The position numbers and the translations under genes were made by a program. Of a DNA stretch of 64,000 bases, positions 26,004-35,759 are shown piece after piece. Location: positions 1-64,000 of the forward strand of contig CAZMBE010000011.1 in assembly GCA_964564625.1 (NCBI GenBank), in the 5' to 3' direction. Each line of letters starts with the position of its first letter. Position 1 is the stretch's first letter. This DNA is from UBA2185 sp964564625. GTDB lineage: Bacteria > Desulfobacterota > Syntrophia > Syntrophales > UBA2185. The notes beneath the pieces are model-generated. The model did no database searches. It was given only the letters and a program-made list of their open reading frames with translations, and was not told where the DNA came from.

Positions 26004-27197
26004 TTACAATAATTTTATAACGGCATTTTTTATCCGCTCCATACCCTCTTCAATTTGACTCATCGACGTGGCATAAGAAAGACGTATATGATTGTCATGA
26101 CCAAAGTCAATCCCTGGTATGACGGCGACGTTGGCTACATCCAGCAGGTATGCCGAAAAATCAGATGAATTGGATACAGCAGCCCCCCTGTATTTCTTTC
26201 CAAATATGGCAGAAACATCAGGAAAAACATAAAAAGCTCCTTGGGGTAGCATGCAGGTGATACCCTGGATGTCATTCAGCATTTCTACAATTGTTCCTCT
26301 TCTTTTTCCGAATTCCTCAACCATTTCTCCCACACTCTCCTGTGGTCCATTTAACGCTTCCACCGCAGCCTTTTGCGCGATTGATGTGGGATTTGAGGTA
26401 TTCTGGCTCTGGAGTTTTGCGATCGCATCCATAATCTCTTCCGGACCAGCTGCATATCCGATTCTCCATCCGGTCATTGAATATGTTTTGGATACCCCGT
26501 TGACTACCACAGTCATATTTTTCAAATCCTCACTTAGGGATGCCATGTTTTTAAATATCGCTTCGTCGTAAATAATTTTCTCATAAATGTCATCCGATAT
26601 TATTAGCACTCCTTTTTCAATAACGACTTCGGCCAGGGCTTTCAGTTCGGAAGAGGAATATACAACGCCTGCCGGGTTCGACGGACTGTTTATGATAACT
26701 GCTTTTGTCCTTCCGGTTATTGCGGATTCCAACTGCTTCGGCAGCATTTTAAAACCCTGCGTTTCACTGGTCTTGACAACAACCGGCTTCGCGCCTGAGA
26801 GAATGACCATGTCGAGATAAGATACCCAGTAGGGAGAGGGAATTATAACCTCGTCGCCTTCTTCACAAAGCACCTGTATAATATTGTAGAGGGTGTGTTT
26901 CGCCCCGCACGATACAACAATTTGTGACCTGTTGTAGGTTAATTGATTGTCCCTGGACAGCTTAAGAATGATTGCGTCTTTCAATTCGGCAATCCCATCA
27001 ACAGGCGTATATTTTGTAAATCCCTCTTCAATCGCCTTTATGGCTGCCATTTTGATGTGTAAAGGGGTGTCAAAATCAGGCTCTCCAGCGCCAAAACCGA
27101 TTATGTTCCTGCCCTCAGCCTTTAAAGCATTGGCCTTACTAGTAATGGCCAGTGTCGGCGATGGCTTTATCAACGATATTCTTGATGACAATTTCAT
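26004..27197 (-). CDS. Aspartate aminotransferase (class I, subfamily Ib-like)
   Basis: A 397-residue PLP enzyme resembling bacterial aspartate/prephenate aminotransferases. It has FGAGEPDFDTP, NSPSNPAGVVY, ISDDIYEKI and NGVSKTYSMTGWRIGYAAGP with the PLP Lys, and NHIRLSYATS with the substrate Arg. It moves amino groups between aspartate and 2-oxoglutarate, feeding asd (same strand, upstream) with the aspartate family. The ATG overlaps the stop of coaD by 4 bases. Other amino acids cannot be excluded as substrates. Confidence 0.92.
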   Translation of the reverse strand: MKLSSRISLIKPSPTLAITSKANALKAEGRNIIGFGAGEPDFDTPLHIKMAAIKAIEEGFTKYTPVDGIAELKDAIILKLSRDNQLTYNRSQIVVSCGAKHTLYNIIQVLCEEGDEVIIPSPYWVSYLDMVILSGAKPVVVKTSETQGFKMLPKQLESAITGRTKAVIINSPSNPAGVVYSSSELKALAEVVIEKGVLIISDDIYEKIIYDEAIFKNMASLSEDLKNMTVVVNGVSKTYSMTGWRIGYAAGPEEIMDAIAKLQSQNTSNPTSIAQKAAVEALNGPQESVGEMVEEFGKRRGTIVEMLNDIQGITCMLPQGAFYVFPDVSAIFGKKYRGAAVSNSSDFSAYLLDVANVAVIPGIDFGHDNHIRLSYATSMSQIEEGMERIKNAVIKLL

Positions 27198-27694
27198 AAT
27201 TTTCTATCTCTTAGTTTATATTTATCCTTTAACTTCCTACAGACTATATCCGGGACCAATCCCTGTACAGAACCACCTAAACTGGCTGCTTCCTTAATTA
27301 TCTGAGAACTTGTAAAAAACCATTCGTAACTGGTCATAAGGAATACAGTTTCAACATCTCTGTTTAGTCTTCTGTTTATGAGTGCAAGCTGAAATTCATA
27401 TTCAAAGTCCGAAAGCGCTCTCAAACCTCTCAAGATAATGTTCGAATCTGATTTCTTGACATAATCAACAAGAAGCCCCGCATAGCTATCAACTCTCACC
27501 GTCTCATAATCTTTAATCACTTCTGATATCATTTCCATTCTCTCTTCCACAGAAAAGAGGTGAGCTGGTTTATTTGGGTTATATGCAATGAGAACGATGA
27601 TCTCATCAAACATCCTAGATCCTCTTTTGATAAGATCAATATGGCCGTTGGTAATAGGATCAAATGAACCCGGATATACGGCTTTTTTTTTCAT
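27194..27694 (-). CDS. coaD: Phosphopantetheine adenylyltransferase
   Basis: A 166-residue nucleotidyltransferase that adenylates 4'-phosphopantetheine in CoA synthesis. Signature elements are YPGSFDPITNGHIDLI (HxGH-like TNGH), RGLRALSDFEYEFQ, and FFTSSQIIKEAA (the SSxxI phosphate loop). Full length. Overlaps rsmD upstream and the aminotransferase downstream; the rsmD-coaD pair is a common bacterial arrangement. Confidence 0.96.
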   Translation of the reverse strand: MKKKAVYPGSFDPITNGHIDLIKRGSRMFDEIIVLIAYNPNKPAHLFSVEERMEMISEVIKDYETVRVDSYAGLLVDYVKKSDSNIILRGLRALSDFEYEFQLALINRRLNRDVETVFLMTSYEWFFTSSQIIKEAASLGGSVQGLVPDIVCRKLKDKYKLRDRKL

Positions 27695-28266
27695 ATATGT
27701 GTTCCTTTTTCCTTTACAGTTCTAGTAAAAAAAGAGAGAAGTGTATCACCATATTTTCTCTGATCTGTTAACACAAAAATACCTGTTTGTGTTCCCTCCA
27801 TATTTTCCCTTATTGAATGTTGGATAACAACAAATCCATCTGAAGAAATCATTTCTCCTTCACGTATGCATTGGAATATTTCTCTGATGCATCCTTTTTC
27901 GTATGGTGGATCGGCAAACAGGTAATCAAATCTTTCTCCTCTTTTTTGGAGTTGTCGAATACCTTTTGATGCCTCTGTTGCAAGGATTTCATATTTGCCG
28001 CTGAAGCCAAATTCCTCAAGGTTCCTCTTTATTGAATTTACCATAGAAGCATTTTTTTCAATAAAAACAACCTTTGAAGCACCCCGGCTGAGTGCTTCTA
28101 TTCCTACATTCCCCGTACCTGCAAAAAGATCAAGGAATGACTTTTCAGAAACTTCCGGAAGTATATTGAAAAGCGATTCCTTGATCCCGTCAGAGGTAGG
28201 TCTTATTTTGCTTCTTTTGGGTGAATGGATTCGTCTTCCTTTCGCATCACCTCCAATAATTCTCAT
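27691..28266 (-). CDS. rsmD: 16S rRNA (guanine966-N2)-methyltransferase
   Basis: A 191-residue RsmD. It has MRIIGGDAKGRRI at the start, RPTSDGIKESLFNIL, SAM-binding FLDLFAGTGNVGIEALSRG, and the N6/N2-methylase motif FADPPYEKG. It methylates G966 in the small subunit. The frame is open to 28347, but ATG 28266 both matches the family's first residues and overlaps the asd stop as ATGA, so I start there. Confidence 0.95.
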   Translation of the reverse strand: MRIIGGDAKGRRIHSPKRSKIRPTSDGIKESLFNILPEVSEKSFLDLFAGTGNVGIEALSRGASKVVFIEKNASMVNSIKRNLEEFGFSGKYEILATEASKGIRQLQKRGERFDYLFADPPYEKGCIREIFQCIREGEMISSDGFVVIQHSIRENMEGTQTGIFVLTDQRKYGDTLLSFFTRTVKEKGTHI

Positions 28267-29279
28267 AAATAATCTCTTATGAGAATCTCTGCTATTTGAA
28301 CGGCATTCAGTGCGGCGCCTTTCCTCACATTGTCTGAGACGATCCACATGTTGATGCCGTTTTTTATCGATTCATCTTCTCTTATCCTTCCTACAAATGT
28401 CTCATCTTTACCAGCTGCATCAATGGCAAGAGGATATTTATTTATATGTACGTCATCCACAACCCTTATTCCAGGTGCCTTCGAAAGTATGCTTCTCACC
28501 TGCTCCGCGGTAATCTTTTTTTCCGTTTCGATATTTACGGATTCAGAATGCCCGTATAAAACAGGAACTCTCACAGTAGTAGCAGTCACAGCAACAGACG
28601 TATCATTAAAAATTTTTTTTGTTTCGTTCACCATTTTCATTTCTTCTTTTGTGTAGCCATTTTCCATAAAGACATCGATATGCGGCATGCAGTTGAATGC
28701 GATTCTGTGTGGATACACTTTCACTTCTGGTTCCCGGCTGCTTAAAAGAGCCTTTGTCTGCTCAATCAACTCCTCAATGGCTTTTTTTCCTGTCCCCGAT
28801 ACAGCCTGATACGTTGATACCACAATGCGTTTAATCTTCACTGCGTCATGCAGAGGCTTAAGAGCTACTACCATCTGAATTGTTGAACAGTTCGGATTCG
28901 CGATTATCCCTCTATTCTTGTACATCCCGATTGTTTCGGGATTAACCTCCGGCACTACCAACGGGATATCAGTCTCCATTCTGAATGCACTTGTGTTATC
29001 AATTACAACACATCCGGCTTCTGCAGCAATGGGGGCAAATCTCTTACTGATATTACCACCCGCCGAAAAAAGCCCTATATGTATCCCGGAAAACGATCTC
29101 TCGTTTAGCACCTGTACGGGGAGAAACTCACCATTAAATTTCAGATTTTTTCCGATGGATCGTTCCGAAGCAAGAAGTGTTAAACGGTTCAATGGAAAAT
29201 TTCTCTCTTCCAGAATCTTCACCATTTCATTTCCAACGGCGCCTGTAGCACCCACTACTGCAACATGATAAGCACCCAT
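28263..29279 (-). CDS. asd: Aspartate-semialdehyde dehydrogenase
   Basis: A 338-residue NADPH-dependent dehydrogenase making aspartate semialdehyde for lysine, threonine, methionine and diaminopimelate. VVGATGAVGNEMVKIL is the dinucleotide fold, NPNCSTIQMV carries the catalytic Cys, and YPHRIAFNCMPHID and RVPVLYGHSE are typical of the Gram-positive/delta type. Full length. It precedes rsmD with ATGA overlap. Confidence 0.96.
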   Translation of the reverse strand: MGAYHVAVVGATGAVGNEMVKILEERNFPLNRLTLLASERSIGKNLKFNGEFLPVQVLNERSFSGIHIGLFSAGGNISKRFAPIAAEAGCVVIDNTSAFRMETDIPLVVPEVNPETIGMYKNRGIIANPNCSTIQMVVALKPLHDAVKIKRIVVSTYQAVSGTGKKAIEELIEQTKALLSSREPEVKVYPHRIAFNCMPHIDVFMENGYTKEEMKMVNETKKIFNDTSVAVTATTVRVPVLYGHSESVNIETEKKITAEQVRSILSKAPGIRVVDDVHINKYPLAIDAAGKDETFVGRIREDESIKNGINMWIVSDNVRKGAALNAVQIAEILIRDYL

Positions 29280-29366
29280 GAAATTATCCTTCTCTGCTTA
29301 TTTTACTATCTAGAAACTTTTAAAACACTCTCAGTGGAAATTTTACAAAAGCAAAGGTTACTGTTG

Positions 29367-30167
29367 TTATTTTTTCAGCAACCGATCCATCTGAAACCGA
29401 ATACCCTTAGATTTCAACTCTGTATATAACCTTTTCCCCACTTTCATGATCATCCATGTCGGTCCGGATAGACTATAACCAAACGCAAAAGTAAACATCA
29501 TGATCTGTGGCTCTGCAATAACGATAACCATGATGAATACAATAAGTACAAAAGACATGAAAGGTTTTCGGGAAAAAAAGTTGAGGTCTTTAAAGCTGTA
29601 ATATTTGATACTGCTAATCATCAGTAATGAGAGAGCGACAACGATAATCAATATGGACAGGTTGTTAAATGTACCTTTTCCCCCAAGATAGTAAAAAAGT
29701 AATACCCCGGTGGCAACAACAGCGGCTGCACCCGGTATTGGAAGCCCATTAAAAACCTTGCTGTCAATTAAGCCTATCTGAACATTGAATCTCGCCAGCC
29801 GTAAGGCTCCACAAAACACGAAAAGAAATGCTGCAAGCCAGCCCCATTTGCCGAATGTTGACAGCGCCCATGTATAGGTGAGGATTGCAGGTGCAACACC
29901 GAACGCCACAAGGTCAGACAGGGAATCGTACTCTGATCCGAATTTGCTCGTCGTGTTCGTCATCCTCGCTATTCTGCCATCCAAGCCGTCCAGAACAAAA
30001 GCAATCAGAATAGGCACAGCGGCATACCAATACTCCCCTTTCATGGAGGCGATTATAGAATAAAAACCGCAAAAAAGGCTTCCCGTTGTAAAGAGATTGG
30101 GTAACAAATAAATTCCTTTTTTCATACGTTCTCTTTTAGATGTTGCATGCTTTTTCATTTTAGCCAC
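29367..30167 (-). CDS. pssA: CDP-diacylglycerol-serine O-phosphatidyltransferase
   Basis: A 266-residue integral membrane enzyme with the CDP-alcohol phosphatidyltransferase motif DGxxAR-x8-Gx3Dx3D visible as DGRIARMTNTTSKFGSEYDS followed by LSD (around residue 64-87). Several membrane segments follow. It makes phosphatidylserine, which the adjoining psd decarboxylates to phosphatidylethanolamine. The start overlaps the psd end by 13 bases. Confidence 0.94.
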   Translation of the reverse strand: MAKMKKHATSKRERMKKGIYLLPNLFTTGSLFCGFYSIIASMKGEYWYAAVPILIAFVLDGLDGRIARMTNTTSKFGSEYDSLSDLVAFGVAPAILTYTWALSTFGKWGWLAAFLFVFCGALRLARFNVQIGLIDSKVFNGLPIPGAAAVVATGVLLFYYLGGKGTFNNLSILIIVVALSLLMISSIKYYSFKDLNFFSRKPFMSFVLIVFIMVIVIAEPQIMMFTFAFGYSLSGPTWMIMKVGKRLYTELKSKGIRFQMDRLLKK

Positions 30168-30796
30168 CCTATTTGAGTCTCTCCCGCCCTTACCTTATCA
30201 CCAATCTTGACTGATATTGTAGAATCGGAAGGAAGATAGACTTCTAATCGTGAACCGAATCTGATAAGACCAAATCTCTCGCCTTTCAATACATGCATCC
30301 CCTCTTTTACCCAGCATTCAATCCTTCTTGCTATTAATCCCGCGACCTGTACCGTGAGAATTTCCTTCCCGTCATTTGTATGAATAAGAATAGAATTTCT
30401 TTCATTAAGGTTCGATGCTTTATCCAGGTTGGCGGAAAAAAAACTCCCCGTGTTATAGTGAATTCTCCCTATCTTTCCGTCACAAGGTATCCGGTTGACA
30501 TGGACGTTAAACACATTCATAAATATACTGATTTTCTTCGCTGGAGCTTTAAGAAAATCGTTTTCTGAAATATCTTCTATCTTTATGATTTCCCCATCTG
30601 CTGGAGATATCACTGATTTTGTATTATCAGGTGTCCTTCGCTCTGGATTTCTAAAAAACCAGGTTACAAAAATCGTAGCAATAAAAAATGTGAATGCAAT
30701 TCCCTTGAAACCGAAAAAGAAAAAAATGACGGTGAGAATACATAGCGGAATGATGAATGGAAGGCCTTCACGTACTATTATGGTATTATGATTCAT
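30155..30796 (-). CDS. psd: Phosphatidylserine decarboxylase, archaeal-type short form
   Basis: A ~213-residue proenzyme. It has an N-terminal membrane hairpin (FIIPLCILTVIFFFFG), FRNPERRTP, SPADGEI, FMNVFNVHVNRIPCDG, and the self-cleavage site LIRFGSRLEVYLP, where the Gly-Ser bond yields the pyruvoyl subunit. This is the short type often paired with pssA. I chose ATG 30796 because the family starts with a short segment before EGLPFI; AAAGGA lies close upstream. Longer starts to 30853 would overlap the DUF465 gene. Confidence 0.92.
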   Translation of the reverse strand: MNHNTIIVREGLPFIIPLCILTVIFFFFGFKGIAFTFFIATIFVTWFFRNPERRTPDNTKSVISPADGEIIKIEDISENDFLKAPAKKISIFMNVFNVHVNRIPCDGKIGRIHYNTGSFFSANLDKASNLNERNSILIHTNDGKEILTVQVAGLIARRIECWVKEGMHVLKGERFGLIRFGSRLEVYLPSDSTISVKIGDKVRAGETQIGWLK

Positions 30797-30812
30797 ATCC
30801 TTTATTGTAAGA

Positions 30813-31055
30813 CTACCTTGAGCCATTAAACGCAGCATTACGGTATCTGGCAAGGATTCTGAAAATCTGCTCCTTCCCCCGAAGTTTCCTTTTCTGTAAA
30901 TTCTTCTTTTCTATTTCCTCTTCTGCCGTCAAATAAATACGTTTGTTAAAATTCTCAAGATGAGCTTCGAGTTTTTCATGATCTTCCACGTACTTTCTTA
31001 GCTCTTCATCCTCATCAATATATTTCTTGATCAAGAGCTCGTCGGCTTCTTCCAT
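30813..31055 (-). CDS. DUF465 (YdcH-like) small helical protein
   Basis: An 80-residue, highly charged, all-helical protein matching the DUF465/YdcH pattern (DEELRKYVEDHEKLEAHLENFNKR, then LTAEEEIEKKNLQKRKLRGKEQI). These form a helical hairpin; function is not established. A strong GGGGAGGT precedes the ATG. It lies between tsaB and psd. Confidence 0.82.
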   Translation of the reverse strand: MEEADELLIKKYIDEDEELRKYVEDHEKLEAHLENFNKRIYLTAEEEIEKKNLQKRKLRGKEQIFRILARYRNAAFNGSR

Positions 31056-31146
31056 GTACGGTACCTCCCCTTCGTGTTTCTATATTAAATAAAGACACTT
31101 GTCAACAGTTCATATGCATGGCCACTGTGAATATTCTTACTGATTG

Positions 31147-31833
31147 CTATAGTGACAGTTTTATCTCCGCTTCTGAGGAACGCAGATACCGAGGTGCAAA
31201 GGTAATGGGATTTAATATATCTCCTTTATGATACTTTTCCCGCCCTAAAAGGCCAACTATCGCTGCTCTCACATGCTGATGCGCATGATACGCGAAGTAT
31301 GATTTCCCTGGCAACGCATCGGCAATAAGTTTAGCATATCTTAATGCTCCATCGCCTACAAATATTGTCTTGTCATCTATATACTGTAAAAAATCCTTCA
31401 CATGAGTAATTCTTTCACTTTCTTTTTTTTCCAATATATTTTCTGGTTCAGTTCTGTAGAGTGCTGTATACACCTGGTCTTTTTGCGCATCCAGCATAGG
31501 GCACACGTACATTTCTGAGCCGGCCAGATTATATGCCAGTGCATCAAGTGTCGATACACCAACAATGGGTCTGCCTGCCGCAAGGGCAAGCCCCTTTATG
31601 GTACTTGCCCCCACTCGAAGTCCCGTAAATGATCCTGGCCCTATGGTACATACAAACAGATCTATCTTACCTATGCCTACATTTGAAATGCTGCATAAAT
31701 TAGATAATACAGGTAATATTACAAGGGAATGGTTTACGCCCAGACAAACGGTACTTTCATAGAGTATTTCAGTATTTTTGAGAAGCGCAATACTAGCTGA
31801 TTTTGTAGAAGTATCAATTGATAAAATTAACAT
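31147..31833 (-). CDS. tsaB: tRNA threonylcarbamoyladenosine complex subunit TsaB
   Basis: A 228-residue ASKHA-fold protein beginning LILSIDTSTKSASIALL, with CTIGPGSFTGLRVGASTIKGLA and GVSTLDALAYN. It is the dimerisation partner of TsaD in t6A37 synthesis on ANN-decoding tRNAs. It lacks the TsaD metal-binding histidines, as expected. It starts 2 bases after the rseP stop. Confidence 0.94.
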   Translation of the reverse strand: MLILSIDTSTKSASIALLKNTEILYESTVCLGVNHSLVILPVLSNLCSISNVGIGKIDLFVCTIGPGSFTGLRVGASTIKGLALAAGRPIVGVSTLDALAYNLAGSEMYVCPMLDAQKDQVYTALYRTEPENILEKKESERITHVKDFLQYIDDKTIFVGDGALRYAKLIADALPGKSYFAYHAHQHVRAAIVGLLGREKYHKGDILNPITFAPRYLRSSEAEIKLSL

Positions 31834-31835
31834 TG

Positions 31836-32936
31836 TTATCGTGAAAAAATTTTATTGATATTGTCAAAACTCAGATTCAATCTTTCAATATCAATAATGA
31901 AGACAAATAACATGAGGATAACCAAGAGAACAAAGCCAATCTGTTGAGCCATCTCTCTCCATTTAATATTAATTTCTTTACCTGTAATAATTTCTATGAA
32001 AAAGAATAAAAGATGTCCTCCATCAAGGATGGGAATAGGAAAAAGATTGAGAATGGCAAGATTGATGCTCAATAATGCCATGAAGAAAACAAATGGTATT
32101 ATACCTTCCTTGACTTGCGCTCCTGCAATCTGCGCGATGAGAATTGGCCCACCTAAAGTTTTAGGAGAAATAGCACCTTCAAATATTTTAATTACGCTTA
32201 GCACCGTCAATTTACTGATGTTCCATGTTTGCTTCAAACCTGTCCAAAATGCCATCAATGGATTCATACTCTCTGTTACCGTATGTTGTGACGAAGGACT
32301 TACACCTATCTTATAAGATTCGATATCTTCACCGAAAATATTCTGTGTCTTTAACATTCTTGGTTTCAAGGAGACATCTCTTGTTAACTCATCCCTCTTT
32401 ATAGTGACACGTAACTCCTTACCTTCACTTTTACTAATACGCTCGGCAAGTATCTCCCATCGGGTTATCTTTTTTCCATCGATCGCAACAATCATGTCTC
32501 CTTCCCTTATACCGGCGTCAAATGCGGAAGACCCCTCCTGAACACCACCAATATGGGTAGTTAGTGTCGGAACACCTATCATATAAACAATAGTAAAAAT
32601 CACAATGGCGAGGAGAAAATTAAAGATCGGGCCGGCGGCAACAATGGCTATTCTTTTTGAGACCGGCTGTTTCAGGAAAGATCTTTTTTTGTCCTCTTCC
32701 GAAAGCTCGTCATCTTGCGACTCTCCCAGCAGTTTGACATAGCCTCCTAAAGGTATCAGTGAAATAAGATACTCCGTTTCTCCTATCTTTTTCCCTATCA
32801 ATCTGGGTCCAAATCCAAGGGAAAATTTCAGCACACCGACACCCGAATACTTCGCAACAAGGAAATGACCCACCTCATGTGCGAAGATGAGAACACCCAG
32901 CAACACTATGAGAGATATTATGCTTATACCTAACAC
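31836..32936 (-). CDS. rseP: RIP metalloprotease RseP (site-2 protease)
   Basis: A 366-residue inner-membrane zinc protease. HEVGH in FAHEVGHFLVAK is the zinc motif in the first membrane segment, one PDZ domain lies at ~115-190 (GSSAFDAGIREGDMIVAI), and the second catalytic motif is in FPIPILDGGHLLFF. It cleaves anti-sigma factors and signal-peptide remnants in the membrane. Only one PDZ domain is evident, versus two in E. coli. It overlaps dxr by 7 bases. Confidence 0.95.
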   Translation of the reverse strand: MLGISIISLIVLLGVLIFAHEVGHFLVAKYSGVGVLKFSLGFGPRLIGKKIGETEYLISLIPLGGYVKLLGESQDDELSEEDKKRSFLKQPVSKRIAIVAAGPIFNFLLAIVIFTIVYMIGVPTLTTHIGGVQEGSSAFDAGIREGDMIVAIDGKKITRWEILAERISKSEGKELRVTIKRDELTRDVSLKPRMLKTQNIFGEDIESYKIGVSPSSQHTVTESMNPLMAFWTGLKQTWNISKLTVLSVIKIFEGAISPKTLGGPILIAQIAGAQVKEGIIPFVFFMALLSINLAILNLFPIPILDGGHLLFFFIEIITGKEINIKWREMAQQIGFVLLVILMLFVFIIDIERLNLSFDNINKIFSR

Positions 32937-34102
32937 GATACTATATTTATCCTTTCAATAAATTTCTCTGTGCAATTTCTTGCCCATTTATCTGCTTCAA
33001 TTATTTTCCCGAGGGTAGGAGATTCCTCAACTTGATGACAGGATAATGCATCTCCGATTAATTTTGATATATCCGTGAATCGTATTTTCCCCTTTAAAAA
33101 TGCATCAACGGCAACCTCGTTTGCCGCGTTCATAACCGCTGGCATAGTTCCTCCTGTTTTCCCTGCGTTAATGGCAAGCCTCAGGTTAGGGAATTTTTCC
33201 ACGTCGGGTGGGAGGAATTCGAATGCATCAACCTTCAATAAATCAAGGGAAGGACCACGATTGATAATTCTTTCTGGAAAAGAAAGGGCATACGCAATGG
33301 GAATCCTCATATCCGGGACGCTGAGTTGCGCCATTATCGTTCCGTCGATAAATTCCACCATGGAATGGACAACGCTTTGCGGATGAATAAGGACATCGAT
33401 ATTCTCCATATCAACATTAAATAACCATCTTGCCTCAATGATTTCAAGGCCTTTGTTCATCATGGTGGCAGAATCGATGGTAATTTTTCGTCCCATCCTC
33501 CAGCATGGGTGTTTCAATGCATCAGCAGGTTTTACACCTGCAAGTTCATCCTTAGATAGATGGAGAAATGGCCCTCCCGATGCAGTGAGAATAATTTTTT
33601 TAATATAACCCGCCTTCTGGCCTGTAATACATTGAAATATCGCATTATGCTCGCTGTCAACAGGTAATATTTTTACATTCTTTTCTCGGGCTTTATCAAC
33701 AACGAGTGGTCCTGCCATAACCAATACTTCCTTATTCGCGAGGGCAATGTCTTTTCCTGCTTCAATAGCTTCGATAGTCGGCATAAGACCTGCCGAACCT
33801 ACCATGGAGGATATTACCATATGAGCGTCCTTTATGGATGCCACTTCACGATACCCGTCTTCTCCGAACAGTATCTTGACCCCTGCAGAAGGATTTAAAT
33901 TTTTCTTTAATTCTCGTGCATGGTCCTCGTCAATGACCGATGCGACCTGCGGCCTGAACTTATCAATTTGTTGCGTGAGTAGACCAATATTTGTACATGC
34001 CGAAAGTGCAACAACATTAAAACGGTCAGGGTTGTTTCCTATAACATCTAATGCACTTACTCCGATAGACCCCGTTGATCCAAGGATAGATATATTCTTC
34101 AT
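32930..34102 (-). CDS. dxr: 1-deoxy-D-xylulose-5-phosphate reductoisomerase
   Basis: A 390-residue Dxr, the second MEP-pathway enzyme (DXP to MEP, NADPH). It starts MKNISILGSTGSIG with the dinucleotide loop, then ALANKEVLVMAG, PVDSEHNAIFQ (metal Asp, Glu), SGGPF, and HPCWRMGRKITIDSATMMNKGLE. ATG 34102 overlaps the cdsA stop (ATGA) and fits the family start, so the longer frame to 34156 is rejected. Confidence 0.96.
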   Translation of the reverse strand: MKNISILGSTGSIGVSALDVIGNNPDRFNVVALSACTNIGLLTQQIDKFRPQVASVIDEDHARELKKNLNPSAGVKILFGEDGYREVASIKDAHMVISSMVGSAGLMPTIEAIEAGKDIALANKEVLVMAGPLVVDKAREKNVKILPVDSEHNAIFQCITGQKAGYIKKIILTASGGPFLHLSKDELAGVKPADALKHPCWRMGRKITIDSATMMNKGLEIIEARWLFNVDMENIDVLIHPQSVVHSMVEFIDGTIMAQLSVPDMRIPIAYALSFPERIINRGPSLDLLKVDAFEFLPPDVEKFPNLRLAINAGKTGGTMPAVMNAANEVAVDAFLKGKIRFTDISKLIGDALSCHQVEESPTLGKIIEADKWARNCTEKFIERINIVSC

Positions 34103-34905
34103 ACTAGTATAAAAAGTTTGTAGTAGTACACAAATGGTGCAATAAATATTAAGCAATCAAGCCTGTCAAGCAATCCCCCGTGTCCAATAAGAAATGAACC
34201 GGAATCCTTAACTCCGGAGGCTCTTTTTATCATTGATTCACTGAGATCACCCAGTTGTCCTAAAATACCTCCCAAAAGTCCGATTATCACTGCATGAACA
34301 ACAGGAAGCGTCGGATAGAATACATAGCGGAATACTACGCATCCCGCAACACACCCCATAAACAAGGCAATTGTTCCTTCTACTGTTTTCCCAGGACTTA
34401 CCACAGGAAGGAGCTTTTTCTTTCCCATCATTCTCCCTATATAAAATGCCGCAATGTCTCCGGAGAATGCAACGACAAGAATAAGAAAAATCCATACAAT
34501 CCCGTCATCGGTTTTCCTCATTAAGATGAAATGCGACAACATAAAAGGTATATACATAACACCCAACACAATCCTGCATAAAGGAGATGTATCAAGAGTG
34601 TGAATGTTAATCCTGAGCAGAAACAAAACGAACACGCCTAGAACGGAAAATGCAATGACGGCGAGAATGATACGAAAATCACCTGAAAATGCAGCAACAG
34701 GAAGCAAGAGCGCGACAGCCAATCCTTCCCATTTTTCCCATGAGGATTCCTCATTAAACATCATCCTGTTGTATTCAAATACGGCCCCGAGAATTATAAA
34801 GGTAATAAAACCAGCAAATAACCCCTCAGAACCGTACAATATAACGGAGATCAATATAGGTACAGCGATAATTCCGGTGATCCATCTCTTTATATGAGGA
34901 CTCAT
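34099..34905 (-). CDS. cdsA: Phosphatidate cytidylyltransferase
   Basis: A 268-residue multi-pass membrane enzyme making CDP-diacylglycerol from phosphatidate and CTP, the precursor for pssA in this window. It has the C-terminal CDS signature: AFYIGRMMGKKKLLPVVSPG, KTVEG, then GDLSESMIKRASGVKDSG and HGGLLDRLDCLIF. ATGA overlaps join it to uppS upstream and dxr downstream. Confidence 0.96.
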   Translation of the reverse strand: MSPHIKRWITGIIAVPILISVILYGSEGLFAGFITFIILGAVFEYNRMMFNEESSWEKWEGLAVALLLPVAAFSGDFRIILAVIAFSVLGVFVLFLLRINIHTLDTSPLCRIVLGVMYIPFMLSHFILMRKTDDGIVWIFLILVVAFSGDIAAFYIGRMMGKKKLLPVVSPGKTVEGTIALFMGCVAGCVVFRYVFYPTLPVVHAVIIGLLGGILGQLGDLSESMIKRASGVKDSGSFLIGHGGLLDRLDCLIFIAPFVYYYKLFILV

Positions 34906-35654
34906 CCTATATCTGATCCACCTCTTTGTAGCTGGTCACTTGTTAATCCGAATCTCCTCTCTCTCCGTTGAAAATCAGCAATTGCCTCCATAAGATGCTT
35001 CCGCCTGAAATCAGGCCAGAGGACATCAGTAAAATAAAGCTCTGTATACGCGGTTTGCCATAACAGAAAGTTACTCAACCTGTATTCTCCACTTGTTCTT
35101 ATCAGCAGGTCAGGATCGGGAATTTCTCCGGTATATAAATACCGAGAGAAGAGTTCTTTGGTGATATTTTGCGGAGTAATATTACCATTTTTACTCTCTT
35201 TCATGATCTCCTTAACGGCCTCAATAATTTCATCCCTCCCACCATAGCTTAACGCGAGATTGAGAACCATTCCTCTGTTCTGAGAAGTCTTTTCCATTGC
35301 TTCATTCAGTATTTTTCTTACAGAATCTTGTAACGCTCCAATATGACCAATAGCGGTCAAACGAATATCATGTTTCATCATAACTGGAATTTCTGATCGA
35401 AGGTATTCTTGCAGTAATTCCATCAATGCATCCACTTCTTCTCGAGGACGAAGCCAATTCTCTACAGAAAAAGCATACAGCGTAAGGTATTGTATGCCTA
35501 ATTCCCGACACACCCTCACGGTAATCTTTACCGATTTCGCACCTTTTCTATGTCCGGATATCCTTCCAAGAGTGTGTTTTTCCGCCCATCTGCCATTACC
35601 ATCCATAATTATAGCAATGTGCCGGGGGAGATTCTTTTGATCGATTTTTTTCAT
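34902..35654 (-). CDS. uppS: Isoprenyl transferase (undecaprenyl diphosphate synthase)
   Basis: A ~250-residue cis-prenyltransferase making the C55 lipid carrier for cell-wall synthesis. It has HIAIIMDGNGRWAEKH with the catalytic Asp, GHRKGAKSVK, LTLYAFSVENWLRP, the RTSGEYRLSNFLLWQTAYTE active-site stretch and LYFTDVLWPDF. ATG 35654 is a reasonable start; an in-frame GTG at 35663 is possible. It lies downstream of frr past a hairpin. Confidence 0.95.
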   Translation of the reverse strand: MKKIDQKNLPRHIAIIMDGNGRWAEKHTLGRISGHRKGAKSVKITVRVCRELGIQYLTLYAFSVENWLRPREEVDALMELLQEYLRSEIPVMMKHDIRLTAIGHIGALQDSVRKILNEAMEKTSQNRGMVLNLALSYGGRDEIIEAVKEIMKESKNGNITPQNITKELFSRYLYTGEIPDPDLLIRTSGEYRLSNFLLWQTAYTELYFTDVLWPDFRRKHLMEAIADFQRRERRFGLTSDQLQRGGSDIG

Positions 35655-35759
35655 GAAAGACACAATTCTTTTTTCTATATACCAATAATTATTAATAATC
35701 TAAATTATCACAACATAAGGTAATTATCAAGTCACGCAAAGGTATTTGTCCATGCCATA